Positions 25,844-34,786 of a stretch of 64,000 nt of DNA are shown here, piece by piece. Under the pieces are notes generated by a model. It ran no database searches and was not told where the DNA came from. It worked only from the letters and a program-made list of their open reading frames with translations. Numbering within the stretch: position 1 is the stretch's first letter; every line of letters begins with the position of its first letter. Made by a program: the position numbers and the translations under genes. The DNA is from Alcanivorax sp. 24. GTDB taxonomy: Bacteria; Pseudomonadota; Gammaproteobacteria; Pseudomonadales; Alcanivoracaceae. The stretch covers positions 124,001 to 188,000 of the forward strand of contig NZ_SNUA01000001.1 of assembly GCF_004360225.1 (NCBI RefSeq), written 5' to 3'.

Positions 25844-26939
25844 CGTCCCGTTCCAGACCGGTGGATCGTATCGTTATTTCAACGCCGCCATTGTCTTCAT
25901 CTTTTATTTCTACGTTTTTGTTTTCTTCATGCCCTGCACTGAATAAAAGTGTAATGCCTTCGTTCGTGACTACACGACGGTACTCGGCCGCAGGCGGTGT
26001 GGCTCCCTCGAATTTGAATGCCTCCGTACTTATATTCTTATTGGCGAGTTTGCTTTTAAAGGTTTTCAGGATTTTTGCTTCCGGGGAAACTCCCTGCAAT
26101 ACGGCGCTCAAAAATTCTTCGGGCTTTTCAAAGTCGAAACCGTCAAGTCTTGAGATTGCAGTCCGTACAAAGCGTTTAGGGGCTTTAGCAACTTCGGGTG
26201 GAACTTCACTTTTATTTGCTTTTATAGATTCGACAGCGGCATCTTCAAGACGCTTAGTCAGTTCGATGGGCTCAAGCGTACGTTTAATATCCAGGAAGTT
26301 GGCAAAATGCTGCGTTGCGTCTCGGTAGCGGCCGGATGAATGGTCAATTACAACGACTGACGATTGAGGCGTCTTATGCTTGGCGGATTTTCTATAATCT
26401 TGGAATCGAATGACCGCAGATTTCTGCATAGCCTTGCGATCTTTTGTAAATGTTTCCACAAGCGTTTGAAGATCAGGGACAGGATTACCATCGGTGTCTA
26501 AAACTGGCGCCCCGTTCTCATCCTTAATATAGGAGTAAGAGACTACTTGCTGATGCTCATACTTAATAACTGCGACTAGTTGAACATTGCCTGTCGTTTT
26601 AAGTGCAAAGAGCATTAACACGCCTGGAGCAAGACGTTTGTCCTGTTTGACTTTGTCTTTGAACCGGTCGGCGAGATCATGCGAGACCTGAATAAACTCA
26701 TCGTCCCCGTCAGAGGTTGGTAAAGCTCGATAGAGAAGATCGGGAACACCTGCACCTGGAAGAAATTCGTACGCGGCCCCACGAAGGGTTTCTTTGACGC
26801 GTTCAACAAAAAAGTCGACGCATTGCGGCGGCTTCACTTCTGCTAGAAAGGTGGGTGATTCCGACGCGGGATCGACAACGTGGAAAATCATTCGTTCAAT
26901 GGTAAGGTTTTCAACCTCGGTCTCGCTGAGAAAGCTCAT
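25809..26939 (-). CDS. Nucleoid-associated protein NdpA/YejK-like
   Basis: 376 residues. The order of elements resembles the YejK/NdpA 37-kDa nucleoid-associated family. These are an N-terminal domain with RVKETLRGAAYEF, GVLMLFALKTTGNVQLVAVIKYEHQQVVSYSYI, then AVIRFQDYRKSAKH, SSVVVIDHSSGRYRDATQHFANFLDIKRTL, and a C-terminal beta-rich domain. Chromosomal YejK binds DNA as part of the nucleoid. Here the gene is AT-rich, on a mobile element, and translationally coupled to a membrane protein, suggesting a specialised DNA-sensing role in defence. Family assignment is by pattern memory and should be treated as moderate. Confidence 0.55.
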   Translation of the reverse strand: MSFLSETEVENLTIERMIFHVVDPASESPTFLAEVKPPQCVDFFVERVKETLRGAAYEFLPGAGVPDLLYRALPTSDGDDEFIQVSHDLADRFKDKVKQDKRLAPGVLMLFALKTTGNVQLVAVIKYEHQQVVSYSYIKDENGAPVLDTDGNPVPDLQTLVETFTKDRKAMQKSAVIRFQDYRKSAKHKTPQSSVVVIDHSSGRYRDATQHFANFLDIKRTLEPIELTKRLEDAAVESIKANKSEVPPEVAKAPKRFVRTAISRLDGFDFEKPEEFLSAVLQGVSPEAKILKTFKSKLANKNISTEAFKFEGATPPAAEYRRVVTNEGITLLFSAGHEENKNVEIKDEDNGGVEITIRSTGLERDDELEKMPRIPD

Positions 26940-27607
26940 CGAAGCTCCATTTTTATCCGGTCTAAGAGCAAGCTATACGTAAACTTGGTTTTCAGACCGC
27001 TGTTATCGCTTTTGAGGATGGCCACTAGAAAGCATAGGAATTGATGCTTCACAAACCCTTGGATTTTCAACCCCCCCTTTGTTTAACCCCCCTAATTTAC
27101 CAGAAATTCATAACACTTGGACACACTTTCACGTCTTCGCTTCGCGAACCGCGCTGCTCCAGGTTCACTATCCAGTCATCCCTGACGGGACTGGCTGGTG
27201 CCAGCCTTTCACATCCCTGACGCCTCCGGCCCGGCTTCCAGCTTCGGGCCTGCGCGCTTCGCTTGCGTGCGGTCGGCACATTGAGGCGGCCGTTGCCTGT
27301 CCAGCCATCTCTCCTGATTCCATCACCTTGTCCGCGACTGTAGCCCGCGTCCGTGTGCCATCAAGGCGCGCCGGGCCGTGTCCTCGGCTGCGCCTGCGGG
27401 CCGCACCTACCCAGCGCTTGCCTCCTTGACGGCTCCCGTCCGCGCGCTCCTGACCGTCGCGGGCGATGAACTCAGGAAAGACGGTGGCAACGAGGCCAAC
27501 CGGGTTCTTCGTGCCAAACACACCGAACAGCCGGAAGGCTGGGCTCCGAATCTAGGAATCTGGTGCGCGGTGTGACCAACAACCCCATTTTGTCAGGAGT
27601 ACAGACC
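26940..27607 (+). other. 668-bp gene-free region: divergent promoter and DUF932 leader
   Basis: The first about 150 bases are AT-rich, contain C7 and C6 runs (near 27070-27096), and probably hold the promoter for the minus-strand NdpA-like pair. From about 27,150 the sequence becomes GC-rich and carries the motif shared with the radC leader (27246-27266) and GGCTGCGCC words. No gene is convincing. CAGGA lies before the DUF932 start. Confidence 0.45.
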
Positions 27608-28435
27608 ATGCTTGCATCCCGTTTCGCTTCCCGTTCCCCGGTACTGCGCAGCGATTCCCCGCTGTCCGATGACCAGATTCAACGTGTGGCCCCTTCCATC
27701 TTCGCGGACGCCCCGCACGAGAGCCGTTCACAGCGGTATGCCTATATTCCCACCGCCGCCGTATTGACAGAACTGCGCAAGAAAGGCTTTCAACCCTTCA
27801 TGGTGGCGCAGACCCGCACGCGCCACGAAGACCGGCGCGACTACACAAAGCACATGATTCGCTTGCGCCACGCCAGCCAGATCAACGGTGCGGAAGCCAA
27901 TGAAATCATTTTGCTGAACTCCCATGACGGCACCAGTAGTTACCAGATGCTGGCCGGAATGTTCCGGTTTGTCTGCGCCAACGGACTGGTGTGCGGCGAC
28001 ACCGTGGCCGATGTGCGAGTACCGCACAAGGGCGACGTGGCCGGACAGGTCATTGAGGGCGCCTACGAGGTGCTGAGTGGCTTCGAGCGGGTGCAGGAAT
28101 CCCGCGACGCCATGCGGGCCGTGACGCTGGACGATGGTGAAGCCGAAGTTTTCGCCCGTTCCGCGCTGGCGCTGAAGTACGACCCCACGGACAACAAACC
28201 CGCACCTATCACCGAATCGCAAATCTTGATGCCGCGCCGGTTCGATGACCGCCGCCCCGACCTGTGGAGCGTGTTCAACCGCACCCAGGAAAACCTAACC
28301 AAAGGCGGCTTGTCCCGGCGAAGCGCCAACGGACGCCGCCAGCGTACCCGCGCCGTGCAGGGCATTAATTCCGATGTGCGCCTGAACCGCGCCCTGTGGT
28401 TGCTGGCCGATGGTCTGCGCCAGTTGAAAGCCTGA
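27608..28435 (+). CDS. DUF932 domain protein
   Basis: 275 residues matching the DUF932 family of plasmid and ICE proteins. Landmarks are SDDQIQRVAPSIFADAPHESRSQRYAYIPT at the start, RDYTKHMIRLRHA, EIILLNSHDGTSSYQMLAGMFRFVCANGLVCGD, and a C-terminal KGGLSRRSANGRRQRTRAVQGINSDVRLNRALW. DUF932 proteins are regularly next to ParB-like and DUF736 genes on Tn4371-type elements. The biochemical role is unknown; phage relatives exist. The ATG at 27608 matches the conserved N terminus. Confidence 0.85.
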   Translation: MLASRFASRSPVLRSDSPLSDDQIQRVAPSIFADAPHESRSQRYAYIPTAAVLTELRKKGFQPFMVAQTRTRHEDRRDYTKHMIRLRHASQINGAEANEIILLNSHDGTSSYQMLAGMFRFVCANGLVCGDTVADVRVPHKGDVAGQVIEGAYEVLSGFERVQESRDAMRAVTLDDGEAEVFARSALALKYDPTDNKPAPITESQILMPRRFDDRRPDLWSVFNRTQENLTKGGLSRRSANGRRQRTRAVQGINSDVRLNRALWLLADGLRQLKA

Positions 28436-28515
28436 ACCCTCACGCGGCAGGGTCAGGCAGCAGCCCTTGCCGCGTCTTTTGCTGCTGCATCCCTGAACCG
28501 ATAGGAGTTATCACC

Positions 28516-28614
28516 ATGACTACCATGACCCAACCCGAAACCTTTGACACCACCACACAGGACAACACCGCTTTGACGCAAGACCTGATGCGTGTGCCGC
28601 TGTCGCAGCTTTGA
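28516..28614 (+). pseudogene. 5' end of the ParB-like gene, cut off by an in-frame TGA
   Basis: Starting at ATG 28516, the frame reads MTTMTQPETFD...LMRVPLSQL and then stops at TGA 28612-28614. The very next codons in the same frame give PSRRNVRKTTGQS, the conserved continuation of this family, and the frame stays open to 30525. One substitution therefore explains the break. It may be a true nonsense mutation, a sequencing error, or a read-through codon. Confidence 0.7.
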
Positions 28615-28629
28615 CCCTCGCGCCGCAAC

Positions 28630-30525
28630 GTGCGCAAAACCACTGGCCAGTCCATTGACGCGCTGGCCGCCAGCATCCAGCGCGTTGGCTTGCTGCAAAA
28701 CCTGAGTGTGATTCAGGCCCGCGATGGCGAGCATTACGATGTGGTGGCCGGTAGTCGTCGCCTTGCCGCCCTCAAGCGGCTGGCGAAGAAACGGCGCATT
28801 CCCAAGGATTGGGCAGTGCCTTGCCTGCTGGTAAGCGATGGCAGCGCCCGCACCGTGAGCCTGACCGAGAACGTACAGCGGGAGGCCATGCACCCGGCAG
28901 ACCAGTTTGAAGCCTTCGCGGCACTGGTGGCCGAAGGCCGCCCCATCGAGGACATTGCAGCGGATTTTTCCGTCACGCCGCTGGTGGTACAGCGCCGCTT
29001 GAAACTGGCGAACGTCTCCCCGCGCCTGATGGCCGACTATCGAGCCGATGCGGTGAGCCTCGACCAGTTGATGGCCCTTGCCATCACCGACGACCACACG
29101 GCGCAGGAGAGTGCGTTCTACGATGCGCCGGAATGGCAGCGCAGCCCGAATAGGCTGCGCGAACGCCTGACCGAGCGCGAGATTGAAGCCCGCCGGCATC
29201 CGCTGGTGCGTTTTGTCGGGCTGGATGTCTATGAGACTGCTGGCGGCGGTGTCCGCCGCGACCTGTTCGCGGAGGATGACGAGGGCGTGTACCTGACCGA
29301 TGCCCCACTGTTGGAAAGGTTGGCACAAGAGAAGCTGGCTGAAACTGCCGCCGAGGTGAAGGCGGAAGGCTGGGGACGGGTCGATGCCACACCCGCCATG
29401 ACCCACGCCGATTTACACACCTTTCACCGTGCTCCCAGAGAGCGCCGCAGCCCGACCAAACGCGAAGCCGAGCGTATCGCAAAGCTGCAAACCAAGATGC
29501 AGGCTATTGATGACGCTGTGGATAGCGCGCTGGACGCCGATGACGAGGAAAAAGCCGATGCGCTGCAAGTCGAGGGCGAGCGGCTGGGCGAGCAATTGCA
29601 GGCGCTGGAAGATCGCTTGCAGGACTACGACCCGAACGTGAAGGCTGCCGCCGGTGCCATTGTCACCATTGATCGCAATGGCGAGGCTGTCATCCATCGT
29701 GGACTGATGCGCGAGGCCGAAGCCAAGGCGCTGCGCACGCTGGAACGGCTGCGGGAGGGACTGGCTGGCGTGGATGCTGAGAGCGACAATGAAGGCGACA
29801 CGGCAGACGAGGCACAAGCCCCGGTCATATCCGACCGGCTGGCGCAGCGGTTGAGCGCGCATCGCACCGCAGCGCTGCAAATCGAAGTGGCCCGGCATCC
29901 GCAAACCGCGCTGGCCGCCGTGGTGCATGGTATGGTGCAGACCGTCTTGCAGGAAAGCCATTACGGGCGCGATCTGCCGTTAGGCGTGAGCCTCAAAGTG
30001 CAAGACCGGTTGGAAGGCATGGCCCCGGACTGGCCGGAATCACCCGCCGCTGTGGCGCTGCGCGAATTGCAGCAAGTCGCGGGCGAAGCCCTGCCGGAGG
30101 ACACGGCCGAACTGTTCGCCGCGCTGCTGGCGAAGCCGCAAGACGAACTGGTGCGGCTGCTGGCCGTGTGCGTGGCTTCCACGGTGGACGTGGTGACGCC
30201 TCGTGCCAGTCTGCACCCGCCCGGCGCGGAACTGGCGCAGGCCGTCGGCCTCAATATGGCCGCATGGTGGCAACCGACCGCCGAAAGCTACTTCAAACAC
30301 GTTCCGAAGGCAGCGATTTTGCAAGCGGTGGGTGAGTACGCGCCGGAGCACGTCACCCGGCTGGCCAAGTTGAAGAAGGCTGATATTGCCAGTGAAGCGG
30401 AACGACTGGTCGAAGGCACGGACTGGATGCCTGCTGTCTTCAAGACTGACAACCCGCAGGAACCCGCTCAGGAACAGGATGCTGAGGCGATGGAGGAAGT
30501 ATCAAGCGGAACGGCAGCTGCATAG
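28630..30525 (+). CDS. ParB/RepB-like partition family protein (interrupted near the start)
   Basis: The open part encodes 631 residues and is in the same frame as the fragment at 28516. It has the ParB nuclease-like domain (SIDALAASIQRVGLLQNLSVIQ..., YDVVAGSRRLAALKRLAKK, VPCLLVSDGSARTVSLTENVQREAMHPADQFEAF) and a KorB-type HTH (IEDIAADFSVTPLVVQRRLKLANVSPRLMADY). A long coiled-coil-rich region follows at about 275-380, then a conserved C-terminal domain. The family is common on Tn4371-like ICEs. If translation restarts at GTG 28630 there is no visible ribosome-binding site, and the RRN of the ParB N-terminal motif would be lost. Confidence 0.8.
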   Translation: MRKTTGQSIDALAASIQRVGLLQNLSVIQARDGEHYDVVAGSRRLAALKRLAKKRRIPKDWAVPCLLVSDGSARTVSLTENVQREAMHPADQFEAFAALVAEGRPIEDIAADFSVTPLVVQRRLKLANVSPRLMADYRADAVSLDQLMALAITDDHTAQESAFYDAPEWQRSPNRLRERLTEREIEARRHPLVRFVGLDVYETAGGGVRRDLFAEDDEGVYLTDAPLLERLAQEKLAETAAEVKAEGWGRVDATPAMTHADLHTFHRAPRERRSPTKREAERIAKLQTKMQAIDDAVDSALDADDEEKADALQVEGERLGEQLQALEDRLQDYDPNVKAAAGAIVTIDRNGEAVIHRGLMREAEAKALRTLERLREGLAGVDAESDNEGDTADEAQAPVISDRLAQRLSAHRTAALQIEVARHPQTALAAVVHGMVQTVLQESHYGRDLPLGVSLKVQDRLEGMAPDWPESPAAVALRELQQVAGEALPEDTAELFAALLAKPQDELVRLLAVCVASTVDVVTPRASLHPPGAELAQAVGLNMAAWWQPTAESYFKHVPKAAILQAVGEYAPEHVTRLAKLKKADIASEAERLVEGTDWMPAVFKTDNPQEPAQEQDAEAMEEVSSGTAAA

Positions 30526-30649
30526 CCTTGATTGAGAACAAGCACCTTGTCCTCGGCCAGGGTGCTTCCTTGGCAGGAAAGCAGCCCATGATGATTCGCG
30601 CCTTGCCACACGCTAAATGAGACTCATCGAGATGAAGGAATAACTGGGA

Positions 30650-31180
30650 TCAGCTACCGCGTCCTGTGTTGAAGACCAACAGCAGAGTCAAAACGCCGTT
30701 GCCTTCGGGTACTGGCCCATTCAAGGCCAGCGCCATGAAGTAGCCGGGTGGCGCACCCGGCAGTTGCAGGCCCTCATGGGCCTGAAAACCGAACCGCGCA
30801 TAATACGCGGGATCTCCCAACAGCACGCAACCTGTAGCTTGCATGGCCCGCAGTTCGAACAACGCTTGTTCCATCAGGTGAGAGCCGATGCCTTCTCCCT
30901 GTCTTTGCGGCAGGACGGAGATCGGCCCCAAGCCGTACCAGCCTTTGACCTGTCGTCCATGGTCATCAGTGATGGTTACGGGCGACAGGGCCACATGACC
31001 GACAATCTGGCCTTGATCTTCGGCCACGATGGAAAGCGTCAGTTCACTGGCGACACGCAGTGCGCGCACGATGAATTGCTCCGTGTGGCTGGTATGCGCT
31101 GCATTGGCGAAAGCGGCTATTGTGACCGCTTCTATAGTGGCAATGTCGCTCGGGGTTTCGTGTCGGAACTGGATAGTCAT
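30650..31180 (-). CDS. GNAT-family N-acetyltransferase
   Basis: 176 residues. The GNAT fold is clear: an N-terminal RHETPSDIATIEAVTIAAFA, the acetyl-CoA loop LPQRQGEGIGSHLMEQAL (Q/RxxGxG/A) and the C-terminal LLGDPAYYARFGFQAHEGLQLPG block. That last block is typical of the YhbS-like subgroup. It transfers an acetyl group from acetyl-CoA to an unknown amine. It is the only minus-strand gene between the ParB-like and DUF736 genes, so it is probably an accessory insertion in the core. Confidence 0.83.
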   Translation of the reverse strand: MTIQFRHETPSDIATIEAVTIAAFANAAHTSHTEQFIVRALRVASELTLSIVAEDQGQIVGHVALSPVTITDDHGRQVKGWYGLGPISVLPQRQGEGIGSHLMEQALFELRAMQATGCVLLGDPAYYARFGFQAHEGLQLPGAPPGYFMALALNGPVPEGNGVLTLLLVFNTGRGS

Positions 31181-31799
31181 GGGTTTATGCTTGCTTCTTT
31201 AATCTACAAATATAGAGCGGCTTGGGTGTGTTGGTGCGATACGTCGCCGATTTTCGTCAGGCTACGTACTGACGAACACGCTAGAGCTTGCTGCGACAGG
31301 TTGTGCAAATTTGTATCCTCCTCAATGCTGGCGGTGCTGTCCATTGTGTCATGAAGGAGAGTTCGCGGACACTCGCCTGATCTCGCCATGGTGAAGCCAC
31401 ACCTCATGTCAACACCATTGCCATTGCATGCAGTGGGGAATTCTCGTCTTCATCGTGAGGGTGACCTGACCCACGTCAGCCCGAGAGCCGGTGAAGCCTT
31501 CGTGCGGAAATCCCGAGTTGTCCAGGTCTCCTTTCGGAGCGGTTCGGCCCAAGGCGTCCTTGTGTCGTTGTGAATCCTGGCGGTGGCCCGGCTGCGCCTC
31601 GGGCTTTATGGCTGCAACCGTGTGGCGCAAACAATTTCCCCTGCGCTGGGTGCATTCCTCGCGCGGCAAATTGTTTGCGCCTTCCGGTTCTTCACTACGT
31701 TGCGACCGCAAGCGGTGCAGCCAGCCCGTCCCCCGCCGCTCGGATCACAACAAGGACGCGATGGGCGCGAACCTTGTTTAACCCGAAAGGAGAAACATC
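31181..31799 (+). other. 619-bp gene-free leader before DUF736
   Basis: No convincing gene. The last about 220 bases are GC-rich and contain CGGCTGCGCCT (also in the DUF932 leader) and a repeated (G/C)CGCAAACAATTT / AAATTGTTTGCG inverted pair (about 31625-31680) able to form a large hairpin. The proximal part could hold the GNAT gene promoter on the minus strand. Confidence 0.45.
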
Positions 31800-32114
31800 A
31801 TGGCCAACATCGGCACTTTTACCGCAGACAAAGACGGCTACACCGGCACTCTTCGTACCCTGACGCTCAACGTCAAGGTCAAGCTGGTTCCCAACGACAA
31901 GGGCGACAGCGAGAATGCTCCAGACTTTCGCCTCCAGGCTGCTGGGCACGACATCGGTGCGGCGTGGAAGAAAACCAGCGAGGCCGGGCGAGACTACCTG
32001 TCAGTCACCGCCGACGACCCTTCGTTCCCGGCTCCGGTTTACGCTCGTCTGATCGAGGGCGAGGACGGCACGCACGACCTGATCTGGTCACGCAGCAGGC
32101 CCCAGGCGGTGTAA
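31800..32114 (+). CDS. DUF736 domain protein
   Basis: 104 residues beginning [32 protein letters not shown], with [10 protein letters not shown] and [17 protein letters not shown] in the middle and a C-terminal [19 protein letters not shown]. This is a textbook DUF736 protein, a small core gene of alphaproteobacterial plasmids and Tn4371-type ICEs with unknown function. AAAGGAG precedes the start. It has its own long leader and is followed by 139 bases to a convergent gene. Confidence 0.9.
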   Translation: MANIGTFTADKDGYTGTLRTLTLNVKVKLVPNDKGDSENAPDFRLQAAGHDIGAAWKKTSEAGRDYLSVTADDPSFPAPVYARLIEGEDGTHDLIWSRSRPQAV

Positions 32115-32253
32115 CCGCCGCTCACCGTGCCCCGTCCATTACGGCGGGGCATCTTACCGCTGATGCAGCATGTCATGCGCTCACCTATGGCGCGCGCAAT
32201 TCGGTTGCATTGCCACCGTTGCTTGCTTTCAGGGCTTGATCAGCTAAAGCCGC

Positions 32254-32979
32254 TTACGAAATATCAATTTCCAGAACGCGAACCAATATTCGCTTATCCG
32301 GGAACCCATACTTTCCAGCCGGATAGTTGGTATTAACCGGAACGGCTGATCTCAGCGACAACTCTGCGCCAGCGGCAAACACAACTTCGTTTTCATGGCC
32401 TAGATTCGTACCTTTCCGTCTGTAAGCGAAAACCTTGGTCTTCGGATTGGTCGCTCTTAGTACGAACAAGTCAATCCGGTCGGCGTCATATCCCTTGCCT
32501 TTATGGTTTGCGTTACGTAAGGCAACCTGAGGGCAGAATGAGGTGGAAAGCGGACGATCTGTTAACAAACGATTGCCATTGGCGGGCCATAGCCCTGCGT
32601 GGAAAAGACATTGTCCTTCACTGAGCACATGGCCGACCGCTTCTATCTCAGCGGAAACCTGCTCGAAATTGCAATGTGGATAGCGCTTCTGATACCGCGA
32701 AAGTTCGTCTGGTGTCTTGGATGGCATCGTTTGCCGCCAAGACCTGTACGCGACACTTTTGTCCAAGGCATCGTCAATGAAGTTGCCAAGCCTATTATCG
32801 GCGCCGACTTTTGCCATGTGAGTGGCAGCATCGTAGGCGTTAGAGATACATGCTTCCAATCTGATTGGGATACGCAGATGGGGATTTCCTGCTGCCAGCA
32901 TTTCATCAAGCGTAGGATCTCTTTTTTCCCAAATTTCATAGGTGGGAGAGAACGTATCTACAAGAGGAAGTTTCACCAA
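32254..32979 (-). CDS. Candidate ADP-ribosyltransferase-like protein
   Basis: 241 residues, no firm family. The second half shows the order expected of an ADP-ribosyltransferase fold: FHAGLW (126-131; His where R-S-E enzymes usually have Arg), PLSTSFCPQVAL (143-154, the STS motif) and GHENEVVFAAGAELSL (195-209, an ExE-like element). The first 110 residues are helical and unassigned. It lies on the minus strand just downstream of the UvrD-like helicase gene, separated by 136 bases. In that context a defence effector is a reasonable inference. Mutation of the Arg position makes activity uncertain. Confidence 0.5.
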   Translation of the reverse strand: MVKLPLVDTFSPTYEIWEKRDPTLDEMLAAGNPHLRIPIRLEACISNAYDAATHMAKVGADNRLGNFIDDALDKSVAYRSWRQTMPSKTPDELSRYQKRYPHCNFEQVSAEIEAVGHVLSEGQCLFHAGLWPANGNRLLTDRPLSTSFCPQVALRNANHKGKGYDADRIDLFVLRATNPKTKVFAYRRKGTNLGHENEVVFAAGAELSLRSAVPVNTNYPAGKYGFPDKRILVRVLEIDIS

Positions 32980-33115
32980 TAAAAGCCCTTTTCAACGGTT
33001 CTTCTGAGGGGATTACATGCCACATTCAACGAGGCGCTTCAGTTGTTGATCGGCTTTGCGTTCGCTGTTGTCGGCATACGCCCGTGTCAGCCGCGTACTC
33101 TGTAGTATTGTGAGA

Positions 33116-34786
33116 CTACCGATCAGGGTTGAGAAAAGGCATGGCATAGCCTAAAAACTCCGAGTGCGGCGTTCTGTTTTCCTTCCACCTGCGAGGATTG
33201 GATGGTGGGGTGTCTCGGCGATCACTGACGGTCAACATCAGCCGTTGCTTAGCCCGGGAAATGCCGACAAAAAAAGCACAACGTTCCGCATCTTCATCTC
33301 CCCAGAAAGACTGATCTTCAACAGCGAGAATGACAACCGTATCAAATTCGAGTCCCTTGCTCTTGTGGATAGTCAAAATACGCACAGCTTGATCGTCGGA
33401 AAAACGCTCCAGTGCCTTGGGCAAATTGGGTTCCGACTTTAATAGTTCATCTACGCGGGTCTTGGTGTCGTTGACGACTTGCACTAGTCTCGCTTTTGAC
33501 TCGTAATCATGGGACAGTGCAGACAGAGTCTCGATGCCCACTTTGCTTAGGAAGGCGCGAACAAAATCCCACCAGTCCGCGAATGGTTCACCTAATAGTG
33601 CGCTCTGTACGGCACTTTTCCTCTGATCAGCAATAAAGTTCTGAAAATCTCTTCGCACGCTGGACTGTACATCATCGTCGGCGAAAGGGATGAGTTGTGC
33701 CATCAATCGAATCCAGGCTTTGGGTTCTCGCTGCCCATAGAGAATGGACAGATAATCGACGATAAGCCTCGCGGCCGGTTCGACAGAGATATCTTGGAGT
33801 TGTTGCTCATTGCGAAAGGGGATGCGCCGCTGCTCCAACGCTTGGATTAGGTGGTCACCATAGAGGTCAGGTTGCCGGACAACCAGGATCGCGATTTCTG
33901 AAGGTGGAAGTTGCTCATGGTTGATCCATGTGTCGATTGAGTCCGCCAGATGTTCGGCTTCCTCTTGACTATTTGGAAATTGCCACGCGAATATCTGGCC
34001 CTCCTCACCGGCGAGTTGTTCATCAGGCATTACGGAGGTGGAGTCCATCACCTTAATGATCTCGTTCTGCATACGCAGCAGACGAGGCTTAGAACGGAAG
34101 TTGCGATACATATTAAGTGGTTCAGCAACAAAGTCCGCTGCGAAGGTTTGGAATATGCCATCAAGCGCACCTGCCCATCCCATGATCTTTTGCTTGGTGT
34201 CGCCGACTGCCGTCAGACGGATAGCAGTGTTCTGGAACGCAAGCTTCACCAGTGCGTATTGCTGGTCGGTGCAATCCTGGAATTCGTCCAGAAAGACATC
34301 GCTGTAGGTCTGACGGACAGCGTTGCGGGCCGCAACGGATGTGCTGAGGATCTGTATGGCGAGGGGCACAAGGTCACTGAATTCGATCTGTCGTCGTGTC
34401 ACTCTTCGGTCGCCGATTTGGTAGTCGACGTCGAGGGCATCCCGTCCGGTCAGCACTGGCCGGAAACGATCAATAATCCTCTTTGCGAAAGCATGGAAGG
34501 TGTAACTGTCGAAACGTGCTGCCAAGTCGAAACCACAACGGCGTTGCACGCGCTCCTTCAGGTTTTTGCAGGCATCAACCTTAAACGAGATGGCCAGTAT
34601 TCGTTTCGGGTAACGGCAGGTTCCTGTGCGCAACAGAAAATCGGCACGCTGTGCAAGCATTTCTGTTTTGCCTGCTCCCGGCCCGGCTGTCAGCGCAAGA
34701 CAGCGCTCAGTTTCCCGTGCGGCACGCAAGGCATTTGGCTCAAGCGTAAGCCCGTCCGCTGGCCGCCAATCACCTGCGGCGATCAT
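33116..34786 (-). CDS. UvrD-like superfamily 1 helicase (GajB-like)
   Basis: 556 residues, shorter than housekeeping UvrD/Rep. Walker A is AGPGAGKT (34-41), followed by ILAISFKVDACKNLKERV, VFLDEFQDCTDQQY, AVGDTKQKIMGWAGA, YRNFRSKPRLL, VRILTIHKSKGLEFDTVVIL and FFVGISRAKQRLML. The gene overlaps the OLD-nuclease gene by four bases (ATGA type). An OLD family protein paired with a UvrD-like helicase is the class 2 OLD/Gabija arrangement, an anti-phage system (known). Assignment to Gabija itself needs a profile comparison. Confidence 0.82.
   Translation of the reverse strand: MIAAGDWRPADGLTLEPNALRAARETERCLALTAGPGAGKTEMLAQRADFLLRTGTCRYPKRILAISFKVDACKNLKERVQRRCGFDLAARFDSYTFHAFAKRIIDRFRPVLTGRDALDVDYQIGDRRVTRRQIEFSDLVPLAIQILSTSVAARNAVRQTYSDVFLDEFQDCTDQQYALVKLAFQNTAIRLTAVGDTKQKIMGWAGALDGIFQTFAADFVAEPLNMYRNFRSKPRLLRMQNEIIKVMDSTSVMPDEQLAGEEGQIFAWQFPNSQEEAEHLADSIDTWINHEQLPPSEIAILVVRQPDLYGDHLIQALEQRRIPFRNEQQLQDISVEPAARLIVDYLSILYGQREPKAWIRLMAQLIPFADDDVQSSVRRDFQNFIADQRKSAVQSALLGEPFADWWDFVRAFLSKVGIETLSALSHDYESKARLVQVVNDTKTRVDELLKSEPNLPKALERFSDDQAVRILTIHKSKGLEFDTVVILAVEDQSFWGDEDAERCAFFVGISRAKQRLMLTVSDRRDTPPSNPRRWKENRTPHSEFLGYAMPFLNPDR

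Noticed and set aside
31204-31407. 67-codon minus-strand frame upstream of the GNAT gene
   Set aside because: No ribosome-binding site or recognisable motif, and it overlaps the probable promoter of the acetyltransferase gene.
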